DNA of 49,230 nt, from the NCBI RefSeq assembly GCF_000169155.1, contig NZ_AAWL01000017.1:1-49230 (forward strand), in the 5' to 3' direction. A program made the position numbers and the translations under genes. Position 1 is the first letter of the stretch. Each line of letters begins with the position of its first letter. A model generated the notes under the pieces. The model made no database searches and was not told the DNA's origin. It saw only the letters and a program-made list of their open reading frames with translations. Positions 31,771 to 40,076 of the stretch are shown piece by piece. The DNA is from Thermosinus carboxydivorans Nor1. Lineage in GTDB: Bacteria > Bacillota > Negativicutes > Sporomusales > Thermosinaceae.

Positions 31771-33267
31771 TTACCTCCCCACCGGTTTTATACCAAGAAT
31801 GTCGAGCGTCTGGGCATCAAGGCCCACGCCGCGCAGGCGTTCCCGGCTGCCGCGCAGCGATTCCAGGGCGTTGACCCCAAGAGCGCCGAGCATTTCCTTA
31901 ATTTCCAAGCTCCAGGCTCTAAGCAGGTTGGTCAGCATCTTGGCGCCAATCTCTGGATCCAAGCGGCTGACCAGGTCGTCGCGCTGAGTAGCGATGCCCC
32001 AGGCGCACTTGCCCGTATGACAGCGCTGGCACACATGACAACCAAGGGCGACCAAGGCTGCCGTGCCGATCGCCACGGCGTCGGCGCCAAGGGCGATGGC
32101 CTTAACCACATCGGCACTGTTACGGATGCCGCCGGCCACGATGATCGAAGCCCGATTTCTGATGCCCTCGCGCCGTAGGCGTTCGTCAACAACGGCTAGC
32201 GCAATCTCGATCGGGATGCCGACATTGTCACGGATCATGGTCGGGGCCGCCCCGGTGCCGCCGCGGAACCCGTCGATGGAAATGATGTCGGCGCCGGCGC
32301 GGACAATACCGGACGCAATGGCGGCAATGTTGTGGACGGCCGAAACTTTGACCGCCACCGGTTTTCGGTAATGGGTAGCTTCCTTGATGGCAAAGATTAG
32401 CTGCCGCAAGTCTTCAATGGAATAAATGTCATGGTGCGGCGCCGGCGACAGGGCGTCGGACTGTTCTGGAATCATGCGGGTCTCGCTGATCGCGGCGCTT
32501 ACCTTTTCTCCCGGCAGATGGCCGCCGATGCCTGGCTTGGCGCCTTGGCCGATTTTGATTTCAATAACCGCCCCGGCATTGAGATAGTCGGCATGAAGCC
32601 CGAAACGGCCGGAAGCGCACTGGGTGATGATATGCTCGCCATAGGCGTAAAGGTCGCGGTGCAGGCCGCCTTCGCCGCAGTTCATCAGCGTGCCGCTCTG
32701 TTTGGCGGCAGCAGCGAGGGCCTTATGGGCATTGAGGCTGATCGCCCCATAGGACATGGCGCCAAAAGTTATGGGCGTTTCCAGGCGGATTTGCGGCGGC
32801 AGCGGCTCGACCAGCCGCACTTTTCCCCCGTCGGTCGCCAGCCTTACCCGATCGGGCCGTCCGCCCAAATACGTCCTGAGCTCCATCGGTTCGCGCAACG
32901 GGTCGATGGACGGATTGGTTACCTGGCAAGCGTCGAGAAGAATATGGTCCCAGTACACGGGATAAGGTTTGTCGCAGCCGGTGGAAGTCAGTAGTTTTCC
33001 GCCCGTATTGGCCTGTTTGTAAATATTATGCAGGTGGTATGGCTGCCATAAGGCATTTTCCTTGTAAGCGCAGGGATTCTTGGTGATAGTGATGGCTTCC
33101 GCCGGACAAGTGGTCACGCAGCGATGGCAGGCCACGCAGTTTTTGTGGTCTGCTATGACGCGGCCCTCGAATTTAAGGGCGCCGAAGCTGCACTCGCGCG
33201 CGCAGCGGCCGCAGCGCACACAAGTTTCATCAATATGCACTTTGAACTCTGCCGGCAGTTTATGCAT
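31771..33267 (-). CDS. Glutamate synthase, FMN/iron-sulfur domain with N-terminal ferredoxin domain
   Basis: 498 residues. Two 4Fe-4S motifs open the protein (CVRCGRCARECS, CVACHRCVTTCP; about residues 15-60). The (beta/alpha)8 FMN-binding synthase domain follows, with FGAMSYGAISLNAHKALAAAA, GIGGHLPGEKVS, SIDGFRGGTGAAP and the 3Fe-4S cysteines in GCHVCQRCHTGKCAWG. It makes glutamate from 2-oxoglutarate and ammonia released by the glutaminase subunit. No GltD-type NADPH subunit is nearby, so reduced ferredoxin or an unlinked partner probably delivers electrons. It overlaps the glutaminase gene by 8 bases. Confidence 0.94.
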   Translation of the reverse strand: MHKLPAEFKVHIDETCVRCGRCARECSFGALKFEGRVIADHKNCVACHRCVTTCPAEAITITKNPCAYKENALWQPYHLHNIYKQANTGGKLLTSTGCDKPYPVYWDHILLDACQVTNPSIDPLREPMELRTYLGGRPDRVRLATDGGKVRLVEPLPPQIRLETPITFGAMSYGAISLNAHKALAAAAKQSGTLMNCGEGGLHRDLYAYGEHIITQCASGRFGLHADYLNAGAVIEIKIGQGAKPGIGGHLPGEKVSAAISETRMIPEQSDALSPAPHHDIYSIEDLRQLIFAIKEATHYRKPVAVKVSAVHNIAAIASGIVRAGADIISIDGFRGGTGAAPTMIRDNVGIPIEIALAVVDERLRREGIRNRASIIVAGGIRNSADVVKAIALGADAVAIGTAALVALGCHVCQRCHTGKCAWGIATQRDDLVSRLDPEIGAKMLTNLLRAWSLEIKEMLGALGVNALESLRGSRERLRGVGLDAQTLDILGIKPVGR

Positions 33268-34354
33268 GAGTAGCGCCTCCTTTCAAACGGCCGATGATTG
33301 GCGTGCCCGCTTCCGGGATCCAGATGCGGTCAGGGCTTGAGCATACTTCGCGGATAGCCGCTTCCTCGGTAGCCACCAATAACGTCGCCCCCTGCCGCGC
33401 CGCCACCATGGGCCTTAGCTTGATGCGGTCGGTAAGGGCGATCAATTCGCCGCTGCGGGCCACCAGGACGGAAAAAGGCCCATTGAGCAGCAGACTGCCA
33501 TAGACGATGCGCAGCGTCCGCAGGAGCTCTCGTTCGTCGTCATCGCCTATTTTGTCAATGTCCTTCCAGAACGGTGCCGCCAGCACTTTGGCCGCCAGCG
33601 TCACCGGCAGGCCGTGTTTGCGCACTAATAAATCAAACGCATAAACCACTACTTCGGTATCGGTCATGAGACTGCATCTATAACCATGTTCCTCCAGATA
33701 GCGGTAGTTGATGCCGTAGGAGGATATTTCGCCATTATGCACGACCGACCAGTCCAGCAGGCTAAACGGATGGGCGCCGCCCCACCAACCCGGCGTATTG
33801 GTGGGAAACCGCCCGTGGGCAGTCCACATATAGCCTTCATATTCTTCCAGACAGTAAAAGCGGGCCACGTCTTCGGGATAACCGACAGCCTTGAAAGCGC
33901 CCATGTTCTTGCCGCTTGAGGCGACAAAGGCGCCGTCGATAGTTGAGTTTATCGTCATCACGATGTCAGTGATATAACACTCTTCATGAATAATTTCCCG
34001 GCGGCGCAGCGGCGGAATTTCTACAAAATACCGCCACAACAGCGGCGAATCGCCGATTTCGGGAATTTTGCGCGTGGGGATGGGTTCATCCTTAACCACC
34101 ACGACTTTTTCTGCCAGAAAGGTTTCCGTTTCTGTCCGCGCCTTGCGGGAACTATACATCATGTGCAGGGCATAATAGTCTTTGTACTCCGGGTAGATGC
34201 CGTAAGCGGCAAACCCGCCGCCCAGGCCGTTGGAGCGTTCCCGCATGTTGGCGATAAATTTGCGGATGCGCTCGCCGTTTTCCCGCCGGCCATCCTCGTT
34301 AATAAAGCCGGCAATTGCACACCCTGAGGGTATCCGTTCGTCTCGTCCCAGCAT
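33260..34354 (-). CDS. Glutamate synthase, class-II glutamine amidotransferase subunit
   Basis: 364 residues of the Ntn-type glutaminase domain of glutamate synthase. The nucleophile is probably the Cys in SGCAIAGFI (residue 12), which would need removal of a short leader; later blocks are HGRFPTNTPGWWGGAHPFSLLDWSVVHNGEISSYGINYRYLEEHG and TDTEVVVYAFDLL. It frees ammonia from glutamine for the FMN subunit. GAGGTGGTGGGAG precedes the ATG. It is the first gene of the three-gene operon behind a ykkC-type riboswitch and a repeat unit. Confidence 0.93.
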   Translation of the reverse strand: MLGRDERIPSGCAIAGFINEDGRRENGERIRKFIANMRERSNGLGGGFAAYGIYPEYKDYYALHMMYSSRKARTETETFLAEKVVVVKDEPIPTRKIPEIGDSPLLWRYFVEIPPLRRREIIHEECYITDIVMTINSTIDGAFVASSGKNMGAFKAVGYPEDVARFYCLEEYEGYMWTAHGRFPTNTPGWWGGAHPFSLLDWSVVHNGEISSYGINYRYLEEHGYRCSLMTDTEVVVYAFDLLVRKHGLPVTLAAKVLAAPFWKDIDKIGDDDERELLRTLRIVYGSLLLNGPFSVLVARSGELIALTDRIKLRPMVAARQGATLLVATEEAAIREVCSSPDRIWIPEAGTPIIGRLKGGATHA

Positions 34355-34495
34355 TCTCCCACCACCTCATTACATGGCAAAATATAACAGACAGGCTAAA
34401 AAGCGCAACCGCGCCCTTTAGTGAAAGCGAAGGGCGCGAAGAACGCCCGCGCCGTCTACCATTTGCGTAACTTGCTCTACCCTGGAAAGCGTAAA

Positions 34496-34640
34496 AACCG
34501 CAAAGGACGCAAAGAACACAAAGGGCTACGCGCGCGACAATTGTCGCGCGAGAGATTAGTTCAAAAGCTTACTTTTCATCGCTTGTGGTGCCAAATTATT
34601 GGTATGATTATCTTCGCGTACTCTGCGTTCTTCACGGTTA
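34496..34640 (+). repeat. Dispersed nested-palindrome repeat, copy C (variant subfamily)
   Basis: Unit AACCGCAAAGGACGCAAAG..., inner stem CGCGCGACAATTGTCGCGCG, then TTTTCATCGCTTGTGGTGCC, AATTATTGGTATGATTATCTTCGCG and a closing arm ending CACGGTT. It lies between the riboswitch terminator and the glutamate synthase genes, so it is in their leader. The 34421-34495 stretch just upstream also carries GCG-rich dyads (GGGCGCG...CGCGCC). Confidence 0.85.
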
Positions 34641-34668
34641 AAAACTTATACTTTCTGATATAGCAAGG

Positions 34669-34719
34669 AAAAGACCCTGGCAAAAGATACCGGTTATCCG
34701 GGACCTTCCGCCAGGGTCT
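34669..34719 (-). terminator. Terminator of the glutamate synthase riboswitch
   Basis: GACCCTGGC pairs perfectly with GCCAGGGTC on the minus strand, followed by TTTTCCTTGC. The 5' arm includes the 3' end of the aptamer. Confidence 0.87.
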
Positions 34720-34809
34720 TTTATACCCACGGTGTAGTGCTGGCGCCACGCTGCACCTGTGCCGCTCGGTCCAGTCCGCCGTTTGGCGCGGAACCCTAGG
34801 CACTCTCCC
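34709..34809 (-). ncRNA. ykkC-type riboswitch, probable ppGpp subtype (2a), glutamate synthase operon
   Basis: Minus-strand blocks: GGGAGAGTGCCTAGGGTTCCG (split over two helices), GGACTGGACCGAGCGGCAC, ACACCGTGGGTATAAAAGACCC. It is clearly homologous to the RNA at 30797-30902, with the conserved bases kept and the helices changed. Glutamate synthase and branched-chain amino-acid genes are the hallmark targets of the ppGpp class. Confidence 0.88.
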
Positions 34810-34853
34810 AATATACTTTTGTATTTTTATAGGATACCTGTCTGTGTATTTTT

Positions 34854-34882
34854 ATTATAAAAACAGCATTTTTCCTTGTCAA
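34854..34882 (-). promoter_or_regulatory. Promoter of the glutamate synthase operon
   Basis: Perfect -35 TTGACA (34882-34877), a 17-base spacer, and -10 TATAAT (34859-34854) on the minus strand. It lies just past the selB stop codon. Confidence 0.93.
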
Positions 34883-34909
34883 TATGTTGCATATGTATAC
34901 ATCGTCTGA

Positions 34910-36781
34910 TTATTTATGCAACTTTGCCCCCGGACGGCGGACATCGCCATCACGAATGGTATATTTCTGCAAGTCGAAATACTCCATGAGCGGTAGCGCC
35001 ACTTTTCTGGAGGTCTGCAAAAGGTCGCGCAGCTGTGCGACGGTGATCGTCGGCTGGCTGGCAAAATGGCGCCTGAGAGCATCGAGCGCCTGCTGCACCA
35101 CTTTATAGTAAAGGACAAGGTCGCCGCCGATGCGCACCAACAGCCCTTCGCGCTGCAGTAGTTCCATGGCTGCTTCCGCTTTAGCCGGCGGCAAATTCAG
35201 CTTCGCGGCCAACATGGCCGTATCAATGGATATCGGCCCGCAGGCGCTCAGCGCCTGGTCAACTTTGGCCGCCAGGTCTTGTTTCCAGTCCCGGTGACGC
35301 GCGGCATGGTGGGGCAGGGCCACCTCGGCGCCCCCGGCTACAATAAAACCAGCTGCCTGCCAATGCTCCACCAGGTGATTAAAGGCTTTTTCGTCAAGGC
35401 CAAGCTGCTGGCGCAGCACTTCCCGCGCCATCCCGGGCCGGTCGGGCTGCGCCGCATGATAGCTCGCCAGGAGACTATGGCATTTTTCCCGCAGCGTCGC
35501 GAACTGCTCGGCGGTGAGATAGTAGGCGCCCTGCTGGACAATCCGGCCACCGGCCACCAGCGCCGCCAGCGCTCTATCAAGCGTTTTTTCCGACAAATAC
35601 CCGGCTTGCCGCGCCAATTCCCCGGCTTCCAGGGGCAACCCGCTATCGGCCAGCACAGCATACACCAGCTTCGCCACATCGCCGCCCAGCGCTTCGGCCC
35701 GGGCCAGGCGCGCCTGGCCGAGCTGGCGCTTGCTCAGGCTGGGAGCGACTACGATCACGCCGCCCAACAGGTGCTGCGGTGAATAAAGACGCAGAATGCC
35801 CCGGTCGCCGGCCCCCGCTCCCACGGGACTTTCCAAAACCAGCCGGGCATAGTCTTTCGGTGCGTCCCGGAAAAAGTAGATGCGGCCGATCGACTCACCG
35901 GTGCCAAGATGCAGCCGGATACGGGCGCCGTTTTCCACCTCACTGTGCCAGGTAACTTTTACGTCCCAGACGTCACTGACCTGGCCATGGCGAGGTGAGC
36001 TGAGACACATCCCCCGCCCCACCGCACCAAGGTCGACGCCGGCGAGATTGATGGCGGCCCGCTGGCCGGCATGGATTTGTTCCACCTTTTGTCCGTGCCA
36101 TTCGAGCCCCCGCACACGCACCATTATTCCCGCCGGATATAAGGTAAGGCTGTCGCCGGTTTTCGCCGTCCCGCTCAGCACCGAACCGGTGACGACGACG
36201 CCATAACCTTTCACGGTAAAGGCGCGGTCAATCCACAGCCGAAACGGCGCGTCATTGTCCCGGCCGGGCAGCCGCTCGGCAACCTGTCTTAATACGGCCC
36301 GCAACTCGGCCAAGCCCTCGCCCGTAACCGCCGAAACCCGGCACAGCGGCGCGCCGGCCAAGAAGGTGCCGGTGAGCAAGTTTTGCACGTCCTCGGCCAC
36401 TAGGTCAAGCCATTCGGCATCGACTTTGTCAATCTTATTCAGCACTACCACGCCCTGGCTGATGCCGTACAGGTGGAGCATGGCCAGGTGTTCGCGCGTC
36501 TGGGGCATGACACCTTCGTCGGCGGCCACCACCAGCATGGCCATATCGATGCCGCCCGTTCCGGCCAACATATTTTTTAAAAACCGTTCATGGCCCGGTA
36601 CGTCGACAACGCCGGCGACAATATCGTCAGCCAGCGGCAGGGAGGCAAAACCCAAATCAATAGAGATGCCGCGCAGTTTTTCTTCCTTGAGCCGGTCGGT
36701 GTCCGTGCCGGTCAACGCTTTGATGAGCGCCGTCTTGCCGTGGTCAACGTGCCCGGCGGTGCCGATAATGATATATTTCAT
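34910..36781 (-). CDS. selB: Selenocysteine-specific elongation factor SelB
   Basis: 623 residues. The GTPase domain (about 1-170) has GTAGHVDHGKT, DVPGHERFLKNM and NKIDKVD, followed by EF-Tu-like domains and a C-terminal set of winged helices (about 370-623) that bind the SECIS hairpin. It delivers Sec-tRNA to UGA codons. The start is the ATG at 36781 behind AAAGGAG, overlapping the selA TGA by the usual ATGA; the open frame reaching 36850 is not used. With selA here and selD at 22 kb, only the tRNA gene selC is missing from the window. Confidence 0.96.
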   Translation of the reverse strand: MKYIIIGTAGHVDHGKTALIKALTGTDTDRLKEEKLRGISIDLGFASLPLADDIVAGVVDVPGHERFLKNMLAGTGGIDMAMLVVAADEGVMPQTREHLAMLHLYGISQGVVVLNKIDKVDAEWLDLVAEDVQNLLTGTFLAGAPLCRVSAVTGEGLAELRAVLRQVAERLPGRDNDAPFRLWIDRAFTVKGYGVVVTGSVLSGTAKTGDSLTLYPAGIMVRVRGLEWHGQKVEQIHAGQRAAINLAGVDLGAVGRGMCLSSPRHGQVSDVWDVKVTWHSEVENGARIRLHLGTGESIGRIYFFRDAPKDYARLVLESPVGAGAGDRGILRLYSPQHLLGGVIVVAPSLSKRQLGQARLARAEALGGDVAKLVYAVLADSGLPLEAGELARQAGYLSEKTLDRALAALVAGGRIVQQGAYYLTAEQFATLREKCHSLLASYHAAQPDRPGMAREVLRQQLGLDEKAFNHLVEHWQAAGFIVAGGAEVALPHHAARHRDWKQDLAAKVDQALSACGPISIDTAMLAAKLNLPPAKAEAAMELLQREGLLVRIGGDLVLYYKVVQQALDALRRHFASQPTITVAQLRDLLQTSRKVALPLMEYFDLQKYTIRDGDVRRPGAKLHK

Positions 36782-38169
36782 TGTCCCGCTCCTTTCGCCA
36801 CTTCCAGACAGGCCTGACAAATCAGGCCAGCGTCTTCGTCGGTCAGACACCGGACGTCAAAAACGACTTGGTCGTCCTGAATGCGGGCGACAATGGGCAC
36901 CCGCCACTGCCGCAGGTACCGCTCCAGGGCGGCGGTACTGAGCCCTTGCGGCCGGACGGCTACGCCCCACCCGGCAAGGTCGACGGCTGGCAGCGATCCC
37001 CCGCCGGCCTGGGCGGAAATTTCCACCAGGTCAATGTCCCAGCCATAGGCATGAAGCGGCGTCAGCCGCTCTTTCAGGGCGGCCGCTTTTTCCGCCAGCT
37101 CGTCCCGGGATAAGCGCAGCATGCGCTGCACCGGCACGTCGCGGAGCGGATCGCCGACGGTATAGTCAATCAGCGTACCTTCAAGGGCGGCCAGCGATAG
37201 TTTGTCCATGCGGAGCGCCCGCAGCAGCGGGTGTTTTTTCATGATTTCGATATACCGGCGCCGGCCGGCGATAATGCCGGCCTGGCCGGCCCCGAGCAGT
37301 TTGTCGCCGCTGAAGGTAACAATATCCACACCGGCCGCGATGGATTCGCGCACCGTGGGCTCATTCCAGCCGCCGGCGGCAAGCGGAACAAGGGTCCCGC
37401 TGCCCAGGTCCTCGATAACCGGGATGCCGCGGGAATGCGCGAGCTTGACGAGCTTAGCCGTATCCGGCTGGGCGGTAAAGCCGACAATGCGGTAATTGCT
37501 GGTATGGACTTTCAAGATAGCCGCCGTATTCGCGGTTATCGCGTTGGCAAAATCGGCCAAGTGGGTTTTGTTGGTGGTGCCGACCTCGACCAGGATGGCC
37601 CCGCCCTGCTGCATCACTTCGGGAATGCGAAACGAACCGCCGATTTCTACCAGCTGGCCCCGGCTGACGATAACTTCCCGTCCGCTGGCCAGGGCCGACA
37701 GGACGAGCAGTACTGCCGCGGCGTTGTTGTTGACCACGAGGGCGTCCTCGGCGCCCGTCAATGCGCAAAGCCGGTCGACAACATGGGCGTAACGGGTCCC
37801 CCGCTGGCCGGTGGCCAGGTCGTACTCGAGCGTACAGTACCCTTCCATGACATCCCGGACCGCGGATGCCGCCCGTGCGCTGAGGGGCGCCCGGCCCAGA
37901 TTGGTGTGCAGCACCACGCCGGTGGCATTGACTACTTTGCGTAGGCTCCGGCCGCCCGTCTGCTTAAGCCGCGCCCAGGCGGCAGCGATTAAGGCCGCTA
38001 CGCTAATATCGCAGTCCTCGCCGGCGCGCAGGCGCTGTCGCGCCTGGGCCGCCGCCTCCCGTAAGGCGGTGACGACGAGGTCGCGCGGCCATTCAGCCAC
38101 AGCTGGATCTTTATACATTTCGGCCAGCAACCGATCAATTGCCGGAATAAGTTTAAGTTTTTCCTGCAT
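36778..38169 (-). CDS. selA: L-seryl-tRNA(Sec) selenium transferase
   Basis: 463 residues, the standard SelA length. The PLP lysine is in TFSGDKLLGAGQAG; other landmarks are RKVVNATGVVLHTNLGRAPL, VVNNNAAAVLLVL and HTSNYRIVGFT. It converts seryl-tRNA(Sec) to selenocysteinyl-tRNA(Sec) using the selenophosphate made by SelD. The ATG at 38169 starts MQEKLKLIPAIDRLL. It forms a two-gene operon with selB by start-stop overlap. Confidence 0.96.
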   Translation of the reverse strand: MQEKLKLIPAIDRLLAEMYKDPAVAEWPRDLVVTALREAAAQARQRLRAGEDCDISVAALIAAAWARLKQTGGRSLRKVVNATGVVLHTNLGRAPLSARAASAVRDVMEGYCTLEYDLATGQRGTRYAHVVDRLCALTGAEDALVVNNNAAAVLLVLSALASGREVIVSRGQLVEIGGSFRIPEVMQQGGAILVEVGTTNKTHLADFANAITANTAAILKVHTSNYRIVGFTAQPDTAKLVKLAHSRGIPVIEDLGSGTLVPLAAGGWNEPTVRESIAAGVDIVTFSGDKLLGAGQAGIIAGRRRYIEIMKKHPLLRALRMDKLSLAALEGTLIDYTVGDPLRDVPVQRMLRLSRDELAEKAAALKERLTPLHAYGWDIDLVEISAQAGGGSLPAVDLAGWGVAVRPQGLSTAALERYLRQWRVPIVARIQDDQVVFDVRCLTDEDAGLICQACLEVAKGAGQ

Positions 38170-38327
38170 ATGTTCCTCCCTAGTCTGTCTTTTCCTTTTC
38201 CATTGTACTATACTTTGCCGCCCCTCTCCAAATTATCCTGTTTTTCCTTATTCTGCCGCCCACCACGAATAAGACGGCCAATTTTGTCGCATAATCATAG
38301 TAAAATAAAAGTTGTCAGGGAGTATTT

Positions 38328-38903
38328 ATGCTGAATAACCTGTTCAACCTTCCCAAGCAGCCCTCCGAATTAAAATTCAATATTTACCTGCCCAGCGCCC
38401 TGCATGATGTTGCGGCTACGGTTAGCAGCTATGTCCAGGAAGCCGAGGCCGCCGGCCGCGAAGTTGTCATATTGTGCATCGGCACCGACCGCTCGACCGG
38501 CGATGCGCTCGGCCCGCTGACCGGCAGCAAACTGAAGACGCTGCACCACCATCCGTATATTTACGGGACGCTTGATGATCCGGTCCATGCCACCAACCTT
38601 CCGGCGATGATTAAGTTTATCGAAGTCAATTTTGCCAACCCCTTTGTCATCGCCGTCGACGCCTGCCTGGGCCGGCTGGAAAGTGTTGGCTGCGTCTCGC
38701 TCGGCCGCGGACCCGTGAAGCCTGGTGCCGCCGTCAACAAAGAACTGCCGCCCGTCGGCGACGCTTATATAACCGGCATCGTCAACGTGGGCGGCTTCAT
38801 GGAACACCTGGTCTTGCAGAGCACCCGCCTCAATTTGGTAATCAAGATGGCCGATATTATCGCCCACGGCTTGGCCTTCGGCCTGGGCGGAAGAAAAAGT
38901 TAA
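38328..38903 (+). CDS. yyaC: Sporulation protein YyaC (GPR-like)
   Basis: 191 residues with the YyaC core VILCIGTDRSTGDALGPLTGSKL, HATNLPAMI, VIAVDACLG and GDAYITGIVNVGGFMEHLVLQSTRL. YyaC resembles the germination protease Gpr, and in B. subtilis its gene lies next to spo0J/parB. Its presence marks an endospore-forming lineage, though not proof that this strain sporulates. GGGAG precedes the ATG. CATAGTA at 38296-38302 recalls a -10 element of forespore sigma factors; I could not define a matching -35. Confidence 0.9.
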   Translation: MLNNLFNLPKQPSELKFNIYLPSALHDVAATVSSYVQEAEAAGREVVILCIGTDRSTGDALGPLTGSKLKTLHHHPYIYGTLDDPVHATNLPAMIKFIEVNFANPFVIAVDACLGRLESVGCVSLGRGPVKPGAAVNKELPPVGDAYITGIVNVGGFMEHLVLQSTRLNLVIKMADIIAHGLAFGLGGRKS

Positions 38904-38963
38904 TTGCGCCAAAGTTATCCAACAGGTAACCAATTAATTATGCACAGGCGCACACATAAGATT

Positions 38964-38991
38964 GAGAGCTCCGCTAGATAGCGAAGCTCTC
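38964..38991. terminator. Hairpin between converging yyaC and UPF0180 genes
   Basis: GAGAGCT and AGCTCTC enclose a further CGCT/AGCG stem, giving a long near-perfect hairpin between two converging genes. T-runs are poor on both sides, so its strength as a terminator is uncertain. Confidence 0.55.
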
Positions 38992-39000
38992 ACGCACTAA

Positions 39001-39243
39001 TTACAGGCGCTCGAGTTCAGCCACGATTTCCTCGGGCGTCTTGCCGGCGGCATTGATGACCGGCACCTCGGTTACCGTGTCCTGGATGTTCATAAGGTTG
39101 ATATCGGCGCCACTGACAATAATGGCATCGACGCCATGGAGACTGGCCTCGTCCAGGTCTACTACTTCATAGCCTTCACTTTCCAAAATATCGACCAGGT
39201 TGGAGAGACTTTTTTCCACTGCGATTACACCGATACCTTGCAC
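39001..39243 (-). CDS. UPF0180 (YkuS-like) protein
   Basis: 80 residues with the YkuS pattern: an IGVIAVEKSLSNLVDILESEGYEVVDLD opening, VDAIIVSGADINLMNIQDT in the middle and VINAAGKTPEEIVAEL at the end. The function is unknown. It is one of two tandem paralogues; both share the GYEVVD and VNAAG/INAAG blocks. It is separated from the other by 114 bases that include a heptamer repeat. Confidence 0.85.
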   Translation of the reverse strand: MQGIGVIAVEKSLSNLVDILESEGYEVVDLDEASLHGVDAIIVSGADINLMNIQDTVTEVPVINAAGKTPEEIVAELERL

Positions 39244-39270
39244 GCCTTTGCACCTCCGTATTTTTAATAA

Positions 39271-39302
39271 AGTATGAGGTATGAAGTATGAGGTATGAAG
39301 TA
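39271..39302. repeat. Heptanucleotide tandem repeat (AGTATGA/GGTATGA)
   Basis: Four full units alternate AGTATGA and GGTATGA, then a partial unit. It is the reverse complement of the heptamer type at 16236-16277. The remaining 39303-39357 shows no gene. Confidence 0.85.
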
Positions 39303-39357
39303 AACGGGGAAACGGAGCGTAGTAAGCGGTAAATAGTTAAAAGGTGGAAGCAGGGAC

Positions 39358-39597
39358 TTAGCCGAGGCGTTCGGCCAGGACGCTGGCCACCTGCTCCGCC
39401 GTAAGACCGGCGGCGTTGACCATCACCGTGTTTTCCGCCAACTTGCCGGCCGCCGCTTGGGCGCCGGGCTCGCCCGTATAAACCACGGCTTCGACAGGAC
39501 GCACACAGTCGGCCATGTCCACCACTTCATAGCCGCAGGTACTTAAATGTGCTTTGATGTCGTCCAGTCCGGTTTCGACCGAAACCAACCGCAACAT
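39358..39597 (-). CDS. UPF0180 (YkuS-like) protein, second paralogue
   Basis: 79 residues from the ATG at 39597 (GCAGGAGGTGCTTTTT upstream). It keeps the family shape (LDDIKAHLSTCGYEVVDM, EAVVYTGEP, ENTVMVNAAGLTAEQVASVL), but the middle SGxDxNxMGIQDT block has decayed to TGEPGAQAAAGKLAENT, so it is a diverged copy. It contains two Cys absent from the first paralogue. Function unknown. Confidence 0.75.
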   Translation of the reverse strand: MLRLVSVETGLDDIKAHLSTCGYEVVDMADCVRPVEAVVYTGEPGAQAAAGKLAENTVMVNAAGLTAEQVASVLAERLG

Positions 39598-39669
39598 AAA
39601 AAGCACCTCCTGCATTTTTTTATAGTGTTTGCAGAGGCGCTTTTTTCATGCCTGTCAATCTTTTGCTAT

Positions 39670-40053
39670 TTACTTGGTCTTGGTTGCCGCGGCTTCTTCG
39701 CCAGCGCGGCGCATTTCGCAAGCGCCCTTGAACACGGCGCCTTCACCGATAATCAGTGTTCCAACTTTAATATCGCCGTAAACCCGGGCTGTAGATAGCA
39801 GCTCCAATTTTTCCGCAATGTCAAGATTGCCGTTGATCGTGCCGGCGATGGTTCCGTTGCGCGCCTTGATTTGCGCCCGGATAACGGCAGTTTCGCCGAC
39901 CAAAAAATCACTGAGGGACTGTATTTCGCCTTCGAACTGGCCATCAATACGGACCGCGCCTTTGGTCGTAATCGTCCCCTTAATACACGTTTCCTTGCCA
40001 ATAATCGTTTCGACCTGTTCAATCGCCGCCTTTTTATTACTGCCGCCAAACAT
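39670..40053 (-). CDS. Bactofilin family cytoskeletal protein
   Basis: 127 residues. The central beta-helix repeats are plain (ETCIKGTITTKGAVRIDGQFEGEI, VGETAVIRAQIKARNGTIAGTINGNLDIAEKLELL, ARVYGDIKVGTLIIGEGAVFKG), flanked by short disordered ends. Bactofilins polymerise without nucleotides and localise cell-wall enzymes. The neighbouring M23 peptidase gene, 23 bases upstream on the same strand, is a typical partner. The ATG at 40053 follows GAGGGGAG; the ATG at 40071 overlaps that site. Confidence 0.93.
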   Translation of the reverse strand: MFGGSNKKAAIEQVETIIGKETCIKGTITTKGAVRIDGQFEGEIQSLSDFLVGETAVIRAQIKARNGTIAGTINGNLDIAEKLELLSTARVYGDIKVGTLIIGEGAVFKGACEMRRAGEEAAATKTK

Positions 40054-40076
40054 GCCTTTAACTCCCCTCATTCATA

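Noticed and set aside
38941-39000. Possible tRNA-Sec (selC) near selAB
   Set aside because: The only structure is one long hairpin; there is no cloverleaf, anticodon arm or CCA-type end. I saw no tRNA elsewhere either.
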